Assembly (NCBI GenBank): GCA_021647585.1
Contig: JAKIUK010000094.1
Location: forward strand, 1-12,709
Source of the DNA: Methylococcaceae bacterium
Lineage (GTDB): Bacteria; Pseudomonadota; Gammaproteobacteria; Methylococcales; Methylomonadaceae
Length of the DNA: 12,709 bases
Reading direction: 5' to 3'
Numbering within the stretch: position 1 is the first letter of the stretch; each line of letters begins with the position of its first letter. The notes beneath the pieces are model-generated. The model saw nothing but the letters and a program-made list of their open reading frames with translations. It did not search any database and was not told the DNA's origin. Below, piece by piece: positions 7,549-12,709 of this stretch. A program made the position numbers and the translations under genes.

Positions 7549-8657
7549 TGAAGTTACTGATAGCAGATGATGATCTTACTTCGCGTACTATGCTTGCAGC
7601 TGTTACTCGTAAATGGGGCTTTGAACCGATTGCAGTGGAAGATGGAGAGGCAGCTTGGCAAGTGTTACAGGAGTCACATCCTCCTTTATTATTGTTGATA
7701 GACTGGGAAATGCCAAGGCTGGATGGATTAAGTTTGTGCCTGCGCATTCGTAACAGGGTTAAAAATAATCCACCCTATATTCTCCTTTTAACATCCCGAA
7801 GTGAAACGGATGATGTAGTTGCTGGCTTGGATGCTGGGGCGAACAATTACATAATAAAACCATTTGCTAACGCAGAATTAAAAGCCCGTTTGCAAGTGGG
7901 CCAACGTATGTTGGAATTGCAGATTGAGCTAAAAAAGACCCAGGATATTCTAACGAATGAACGTGAAGTCATAGAAAACATTATTCTCAAAATGCGGGCT
8001 GCCAAACCGTTTGACGCGAATCAGCTTAGAATACTGGATTGTCCAGTGGAAAAGACTTCGGGTGATATTATTTTATCTGCTTTTAGACCCGATAAAAGCC
8101 GTCATGTATTAATGGGTGATTTTACCGGTCATGGTTTAATGGCTGCCGTTGGTGGGCCTATTGTATACGATGTTTTTTATACAATGACAGCCAAAGGTCT
8201 TTCAATTCAACAAATAGCCATAGAAATTAACCGGCAGTTGTTAGAAAAAATGCCAACGGGTTTGTTTTTAGGGGCTATTTTTATCGAATTAAGTCCAGAT
8301 GGCCGATCATTATCATTGTGGAATTGTGGCATGTCGGATATTCTAATTTATCGCAAGGGTAAACTTTGGCAAAAAGTTTCTTCCAGTACTTTGGCTTTGG
8401 GTATTATTAAGCAAGATTTTGAACCAACTGTAACCCTAGATGTTAATTCGGGTGATATGGTTTATGCATATTCGGATGGCATTACTGAAGTGATCAATAG
8501 TGAAGAAGAAGAATTTGGACAAGACAGGTTTGAGCAATTAATTTGTGAGCTATTAGCAAGCAAATCCGAAATTGGGTTTCTGAGTGATAAAGTCTATCAA
8601 TTTAAAGGTGATGCTGAACAGTTTGACGATATTACCCTGGTAGAATTGACCTGTTAA
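7548..8657 (+). CDS. Response regulator: receiver fused to PP2C/SpoIIE-type phosphatase
   Basis: A 369-residue cytoplasmic protein. The receiver (about 1-118) has the acidic pair D8/D9, phospho-acceptor D52 in LIDWEMPRLDG, T82 and K104 in IIKPF. A probable coiled coil follows (about 119-150). The C-terminal domain is a SpoIIE/RsbU-type PP2C phosphatase with SGD (171-173), DFTGHG (191-196), SDG (309-311) and FDDITLV (359-365). The metal-binding aspartates D173, D191, D310 and D360/D361 are present, so it should be active. Known relatives dephosphorylate STAS anti-anti-sigma proteins in partner-switching pathways. No STAS or anti-sigma kinase gene lies here, so the target must be elsewhere. Its ATG overlaps the kinase stop by one base, with GGAGG at 7533-7537 as a strong ribosome binding site, which indicates coupled translation. 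It should be phosphorylated by the kinase, most simply through its HPt domain. Confidence 0.92.
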   Translation: MKLLIADDDLTSRTMLAAVTRKWGFEPIAVEDGEAAWQVLQESHPPLLLLIDWEMPRLDGLSLCLRIRNRVKNNPPYILLLTSRSETDDVVAGLDAGANNYIIKPFANAELKARLQVGQRMLELQIELKKTQDILTNEREVIENIILKMRAAKPFDANQLRILDCPVEKTSGDIILSAFRPDKSRHVLMGDFTGHGLMAAVGGPIVYDVFYTMTAKGLSIQQIAIEINRQLLEKMPTGLFLGAIFIELSPDGRSLSLWNCGMSDILIYRKGKLWQKVSSSTLALGIIKQDFEPTVTLDVNSGDMVYAYSDGITEVINSEEEEFGQDRFEQLICELLASKSEIGFLSDKVYQFKGDAEQFDDITLVELTC

Positions 8658-8766
8658 TTGCCTTAGGCTTGGTTTTTGTATTTATAGGGTGCCATTGCGA
8701 TTTTTCTGATGGATGCGATTATTTATTGCTTGCTTGCTGATGATGATTTGAATCTCAGACCTTAGT

Positions 8767-8890
8767 TCTACTTTGTCACATATGAATGGATACTATCCAG
8801 TAGGGTGCGTTGTACGCACCATTTTGGCAATGAAGGATAATAAATAATTTGGGTGCGTGCAACGCAGCATTTATAATCTGACAAAGTAGA
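8767..8890. repeat. 124-bp inverted-repeat element with two GGTGCGT hairpins
   Basis: Perfect 12-bp terminal inverted repeats, TCTACTTTGTCA (8767-8778) and TGACAAAGTAGA (8879-8890), bound the element. Inside are a small palindrome TGGATA/TATCCA (8787-8799), a perfect hairpin GGTGCGT-TGT-ACGCACC (8804-8820) followed by ATTTT, and a second, slightly decayed copy, GGTGCGT-GCA-ACGCAGC (8852-8868). No ORF and no clear target duplication are seen. It resembles a small non-autonomous repeat. The first hairpin could also act as a weak terminator for the signalling operon. The rest of the gap between 8658 and 8995 contains nothing else recognised apart from the dapA promoter. Confidence 0.65.
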
Positions 8891-8949
8891 TCTGTTCCTT
8901 ATTTATTCGCTCTCAAGTTGTGCAATCTTCGTTTCTAAATTTAATATGC

Positions 8950-8958
8950 TGGTATAAT
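8950..8958 (+). promoter_or_regulatory. Extended -10 promoter of dapA
   Basis: TGGTATAAT (8950-8958) combines a perfect TATAAT hexamer with the TGN extension. No good -35 lies 16-18 bp upstream, which is common for extended -10 promoters. The start site would be near 8965, giving a leader of about 30 nt before the dapA ATG at 8996. Confidence 0.65.
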
Positions 8959-8995
8959 ATATTTATTTTTAAATAATTCTGGACGAGAGATTTGC

Positions 8996-9871
8996 ATGAT
9001 TCAAGGTAGTATCGTTGCTTTAGTAACCCCTATGACTAACAACGGCACGGTGGATAAGGATAGTCTAAAGAAATTAGTAGCATATCACATAGAACAGGGT
9101 ACTGACTCTATTGTTGCTATGGGGACTACCGGTGAGTCAGCAACACTGGATGAAAATGAACATTGTGACGTTATAAAGACAGTTGTAGATTATGTTGCTG
9201 GTAGAATTCCGGTGATTGCAGGGACAGGTGCAAACTCTACAACAGAAGCAGTTTCATTGACCCAACGGGCTAAAAACGCAGGTGCTGATGCCTGTTTGTT
9301 GGTAACACCTTATTATAATAAACCCACGCAAGAAGGACTTTTTCTGCATTATCTAGCGATAGCAGAAGCGGTAGATATTCCACAGATTTTATATAACGTA
9401 CCTGGGCGTACAGCTTGTGATATGTTGCCGGAAACAGTTGCACGTTTATCCGTTATAAACAATATTGTAGGTGTTAAGGAAGCAACAGGGGAGTTGGATA
9501 GAGTTATCAAAATTCGCAATTTATGCGGTGATGATTTTGCAATCTATACTGGAGATGATGCGAGCAGTTGTGAATTTTGTTTGATGGGTGGTAATGGTAC
9601 CATTACAGTGACAGGAAATGTTGCACCCAAATTAGTTCATGAAATGATAACTGCAGCAATCAAAGGTGATAGAGAGACTGCTGAAGCAATTGATACAAAA
9701 TTAACAGCTTTACATCAACATTTGTTTATACAGTCTAATCCTATTCCGGTGAAGTGGGCTGTTGCTGAGATGGGATTGATGACTAAGGGTATCCGTTTAC
9801 CATTGACATGGTTAACAGATGATTGTTTTGACACAGTGCGTAATGCAATGCGCCAGGCAGACGTTATTTAA
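8996..9871 (+). CDS. dapA: 4-hydroxy-tetrahydrodipicolinate synthase
   Basis: A 291-residue cytoplasmic enzyme of the DapA/NAL aldolase family. It condenses pyruvate with aspartate semialdehyde in the first committed step of diaminopimelate and lysine synthesis. The N-terminal GSIVALVTPM, the substrate-binding motif GTTGES (43-48), Y107, Y133 and R138 in YNVPGRT, and the Schiff-base lysine K161 in GVKEATGE are all present, and the length matches the E. coli enzyme. The ATG at 8996 matches the usual N-terminus; the ribosome binding site (GAGAG, about 8984-8989) is modest. It is followed after 6 nt by a bamC-like gene, as in other gammaproteobacteria, so the two are probably co-transcribed from the extended -10 promoter upstream. 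This is an ordinary housekeeping gene with no oddities. Confidence 0.98.
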   Translation: MIQGSIVALVTPMTNNGTVDKDSLKKLVAYHIEQGTDSIVAMGTTGESATLDENEHCDVIKTVVDYVAGRIPVIAGTGANSTTEAVSLTQRAKNAGADACLLVTPYYNKPTQEGLFLHYLAIAEAVDIPQILYNVPGRTACDMLPETVARLSVINNIVGVKEATGELDRVIKIRNLCGDDFAIYTGDDASSCEFCLMGGNGTITVTGNVAPKLVHEMITAAIKGDRETAEAIDTKLTALHQHLFIQSNPIPVKWAVAEMGLMTKGIRLPLTWLTDDCFDTVRNAMRQADVI

Positions 9872-9877
9872 AAACAG

Positions 9878-10519
9878 ATGAAATCAATTACATTTGTTCC
9901 AATATTTAGTTTGTTATTGCTTAATCTTTCAGCGTGTAGTCATATTAAGACGCTTTTTCCCGATAAAGAAAAAGATTATCAATTAACTGCTGAGATTCCA
10001 GAATTAGTGATACCTTCTGATTTGACCAGCCAAACATTTCCAGATAAGTCGGCTACTTCATACCAAAAGTTTGCATATCTTGATGAAGAAGAGTCCAGAC
10101 CTGTAAATACAGCGAAAGACAACGCGATAGCCGTTGATCTGGTTGAATTTGCTGGCGGAACTACCCGAATACGCATTGAAGATACATTAACAAGATCCTG
10201 GCGTACAGTAGGGAAAGCTCTGAGTCACCATTCCATTGAAATTATCGATAGAAACGAAATGGATAAAGTTTTTTATGTGCAATATGACCCAGATTTCAAG
10301 AAAGTAGAAGATGACTCACTATGGGATGAAGTGGTGTTTATTTTCGGTTCTGACCCAGCCCAAGAAAAAGAGTTTAGGGTTAAACTTGCCGAGAAAGAAG
10401 GAATAACAGAGGTTATTGTACTTGATGCAAATAATACGCCTTTATCAAAAGGGATGGGTTTAAAACTATTAAATTTATTGTACAAAACCATCAAGGATGA
10501 TTTGACCAATATAAAATGA
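9878..10519 (+). CDS. bamC: BamC-like outer-membrane lipoprotein, short form
   Basis: A 213-residue lipoprotein. The signal peptide ends in the lipobox LSAC with the lipidated cysteine at residue 20; serine at +2 predicts sorting to the outer membrane. After it comes a disordered acidic stretch with YQLTAEIPELVIPSDLT (34-50), matching the conserved N-terminal region of NlpB/BamC (the BamD-binding part in E. coli). A single mixed domain follows (about 97-205), including TRIRIEDTLTRSWRTVGKAL. E. coli BamC is about 344 residues with two helix-grip domains, so only one seems to be present. The reading frame looks intact up to a normal stop, so this is a short family member and not a visible truncation. 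Its position 6 nt behind dapA is the classic bamC (formerly nlpB/dapX) location, which strongly supports the call. The role is as an accessory lipoprotein of the BAM outer-membrane protein assembly complex. Confidence 0.85.
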   Translation: MKSITFVPIFSLLLLNLSACSHIKTLFPDKEKDYQLTAEIPELVIPSDLTSQTFPDKSATSYQKFAYLDEEESRPVNTAKDNAIAVDLVEFAGGTTRIRIEDTLTRSWRTVGKALSHHSIEIIDRNEMDKVFYVQYDPDFKKVEDDSLWDEVVFIFGSDPAQEKEFRVKLAEKEGITEVIVLDANNTPLSKGMGLKLLNLLYKTIKDDLTNIK

Positions 10520-10573
10520 CACATAATGTCAAAGAGTAGTTTATATTTTTGAGTTAAAAGTTAGTTGCTTTAT

Positions 10574-10629
10574 TTGGAAATAGAGTTTCAACCTCTCCAG
10601 ATTTGAACAGGGTTGAAGCCTCTTTCCAA
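10574..10629 (+). other. 56-nt interrupted hairpin between bamC and purL
   Basis: TTGGAAA (10574-10580) pairs with TTTCCAA (10623-10629), GAG (10583-10585) with CTC (about 10620-10622), and TTCAACC (10587-10593) with GGTTGAA (10611-10617), leaving small internal loops and a 17-nt apical loop. It lies 55 nt after the bamC stop. No U-tract follows, so it is not a standard intrinsic terminator. It may protect the dapA-bamC transcript end, or be part of a purL leader if transcription continues. Confidence 0.55.
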
Positions 10630-10757
10630 TAATCAATAAATCATAGCTAAACATATTTATAACCTATAGCCCTTGTTTGTTCGCTTTTCTTTGACAGCTT
10701 GTATGCAGTATATGTTTGCTTTCAAGTAGTTCATAACATCACATTTATCTATACCCC

Positions 10758-12709
10758 ATGCTAAAAATCCTTGGAACTTCTGCTTTTTCGGAGCATCGTT
10801 TAAAGCAGTTATTAAATCGACTACAACTCGCTGATTCCACTATCAGTGCAGTATCAGCCAGATTTGTTCATTATGTTGATGCAGATAAGGAATTAGCTGC
10901 TGAAGAGACAGAAAAGCTAGAGCGTTTATTGACATATGGATATGCCAATCCAGAGCATATTTTTCAAGGACAAACATTCCTTGTTGTGCCCAGACCCGGT
11001 ACGATTTCCCCCTGGTCTAGTAAAGCAACTGAAATAGCAGAGCGTTGTGGGCTGCAATCAGTTAAACGCCTCGAACGAGGTGTGGAATATATTATTTCTA
11101 GTACGCATGATTTGAGTTTTGAGGTTAAAAAGAACATTAAACCACTGATTCATGACAGGATGATTCAATCGGTCTTTGAAAGCGAACAAGGTCTGGATTT
11201 ATTTATCCATCATGATCCTCAACCTCTACTTACCGTGCCAGTTACTGAACAGGGGCATGATGCATTAGTACAGGCTAACAAAGAATTGGGTCTGGCATTG
11301 TCAGCTGATGAAATTATTTATTTAACAGACAGTTTTCAACATCTGGGTAGAAATCCATCTGATGTTGAATTAATGATGTTTGCTCAGGCGAACTCAGAGC
11401 ATTGCCGGCATAAAATATTTAATGCCAGCTGGACTATTGATGGTGAAGATCAAGGCAAGTCACTGTTTGCCATGATTCGAAATACAGCAGAAATAAACCC
11501 TGAGGGTATTTTGTCTGCTTATAGTGATAATGCATCTGTTGCAGTAGGTTCAAATGCTCTGGTTTTTATCCGTAATCCACAAACGGGTGACTATGCATAT
11601 GTGGAAGAAGATGCGCATTTGTTGATGAAAGTAGAGACCCATAATCATCCAACTGCTATTTCACCGTATCCAGGCGCTGCTACTGGTTCTGGTGGAGAAA
11701 TTAGAGACGAAGGGGCAACAGGGCGCGGCTCAGCCACCAAAGCGGGGTTAACGGGATTTACGGTTTCTCATCTTAAAATTCCAGGGTTTGAACAACCTTG
11801 GGAACAAGATTACGGTAAGCCTGAACGGATATCATCGGCACTGGATATTATGTTGGAAGGACCTATAGGTGGGGCTGCTTTTAATAATGAATTTGGTCGA
11901 CCGAATATCGCTGGATATTTTCGCAGTTTTGAACAACCTGAGGAAACGGGAAAAGAAAACCAATACCGAGGCTATCACAAGCCAATCATGATTGCTGGCG
12001 GCATGGGAAATATCCGTCATATGCTGGTAGACAAACATAAAATACCTGCCAATTCATTGATTATTATTTTAGGGGGTCCTGCTATGCTAATTGGTTTGGG
12101 AGGTAGTGCGGCTTCTTCTCAAACTTCTGGCGAAAGTGCAGCAGAGCTAGATTTTGCATCTGTGCAACGGGAAAACCCGGAAATGGAGCGGCGCTGTCAG
12201 GAAGTGATCAACCACTGCAATGCTATGGGCGAGAAAACCCCCATCATTTCTATTCATGATATTGGTGCGGGTGGTTTATCAAATGCAGTCCCCGAAATTA
12301 TCCATGACTGTGAAAAAGGTGGACGTTTCGAATTGCGTGATGTTAATAATGCCGATAAAGGTATGTCACCCATGCAAATCTGGTGTAATGAAGCGCAAGA
12401 ACGTTATGTAGTGGCTATAGCACCTGAGTCGCTGGATTTATTCAAATCTTTTTGCGAACGTGAACATTGTTTGTACGCTGTGATTGGCGTTGCAACGGAC
12501 GAAGAACATTTAACGTTAACGGATAAATTACTGGGGGGAAATCCAGTTGATATTCCAATGTCTGTGTTATTTGGCAAATCACCGAAAATACATAAAGATG
12601 TTAAGCATATTACTCGCGATCTAAAGGCATTGGATACAACGGGAATTGAATTGTCCGAAGCTGTTGACAGGGTATTATCTTTTCCAGCGGTAGCGGATAA
12701 AAGTTTTCT
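10758..12709 (+). CDS. purL: Phosphoribosylformylglycinamidine synthase, 5' part (cut by window edge)
   Basis: The first 650 codons of the long single-chain PurL (about 1290 residues in E. coli), open to the right edge. The enzyme converts FGAR to FGAM with glutamine and ATP in purine synthesis. The start (MLKILGTSAFSEHR) aligns with the E. coli N-terminus. Family motifs are RPGTISPWSSKA (79-90), ANSEHCRHK (211-219), KVETHNHPTAISP (from 291), the glycine-rich GAATGSGGEIRDEGATGRG stretch, GGAAFNNEFGRP and ENPEMERRCQEV. The synthetase domain is therefore largely visible, while the C-terminal glutaminase domain lies outside the window. No Shine-Dalgarno sequence is evident before the ATG. A perfect TTGACA at 10691-10696 might be a -35, but no good -10 is found 16-18 bp on. 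In E. coli purC follows bamC; here purL does. Confidence 0.97.
   Translation, partial: MLKILGTSAFSEHRLKQLLNRLQLADSTISAVSARFVHYVDADKELAAEETEKLERLLTYGYANPEHIFQGQTFLVVPRPGTISPWSSKATEIAERCGLQSVKRLERGVEYIISSTHDLSFEVKKNIKPLIHDRMIQSVFESEQGLDLFIHHDPQPLLTVPVTEQGHDALVQANKELGLALSADEIIYLTDSFQHLGRNPSDVELMMFAQANSEHCRHKIFNASWTIDGEDQGKSLFAMIRNTAEINPEGILSAYSDNASVAVGSNALVFIRNPQTGDYAYVEEDAHLLMKVETHNHPTAISPYPGAATGSGGEIRDEGATGRGSATKAGLTGFTVSHLKIPGFEQPWEQDYGKPERISSALDIMLEGPIGGAAFNNEFGRPNIAGYFRSFEQPEETGKENQYRGYHKPIMIAGGMGNIRHMLVDKHKIPANSLIIILGGPAMLIGLGGSAASSQTSGESAAELDFASVQRENPEMERRCQEVINHCNAMGEKTPIISIHDIGAGGLSNAVPEIIHDCEKGGRFELRDVNNADKGMSPMQIWCNEAQERYVVAIAPESLDLFKSFCEREHCLYAVIGVATDEEHLTLTDKLLGGNPVDIPMSVLFGKSPKIHKDVKHITRDLKALDTTGIELSEAVDRVLSFPAVADKSF

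Noticed and set aside
10691..10720. Possible purL promoter with a perfect TTGACA and a PurR-like half site (ATGTTTGCTT)
   Set aside because: No acceptable -10 is found 16-18 bp after the TTGACA, and the left half of a PurR operator is missing, so it is not listed as a feature.
12220..12411. Plus-strand 63-codon open frame near the right edge
   Set aside because: It is out of frame with purL, whose conserved motifs run straight through this interval.
1..12709. CRISPR array, toxin-antitoxin pair, retron or phage-defence cluster
   Set aside because: No regularly spaced repeats, reverse transcriptase, nuclease or recognisable toxin gene was found on either strand.

Overview
The window looks like chromosome from an AT-rich gammaproteobacterium. 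The dapA-bamC pair is the classic gammaproteobacterial arrangement, purL is the long single-chain type, and the intergenic regions are rich in small palindromic repeats. A methanotroph-like (Methylococcales) or related environmental host is possible, but this is a guess from style and not shown by any marker gene.

Layout. Positions 1-80 hold a compact palindromic repeat. Positions 81-360 hold a possible small transcription unit: a 30-codon ORF with a good ribosome binding site, a hairpin and a strong intrinsic terminator. A DUF1499 family exported protein (628-1065) follows, with a plausible extended -10 promoter. A tRNA-Leu(CAG) gene lies on the minus strand (1241-1327) with a near-consensus promoter. 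A 165-bp foldback MITE with TA at both ends (1693-1857) and a 13-bp inverted repeat precede the main operon.

The central 6.7 kb (1959-8657) is a tightly coupled three-gene signalling operon. It encodes a periplasmic NrtA/SsuA-like substrate-binding protein, a 1475-residue hybrid histidine kinase (periplasmic sensor, HAMP, three PAS, HisKA/HATPase, two receivers, HPt), and a response regulator with a receiver fused to a PP2C/SpoIIE-type phosphatase. No ABC permease or ATPase is present, so the binding protein most likely serves as a ligand-sensing subunit for the kinase. The expected logic is: periplasmic ligand, phosphorelay, phosphatase activity, then a partner-switching target (STAS protein) encoded elsewhere. 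This is the most interesting content of the window.

A second inverted-repeat element (8767-8890) separates the signalling operon from the housekeeping part. That part comprises dapA (lysine/diaminopimelate synthesis), a short one-domain bamC-like lipoprotein (outer-membrane assembly), a 56-nt hairpin, and the 5' half of purL (purine synthesis), which runs off the right edge.
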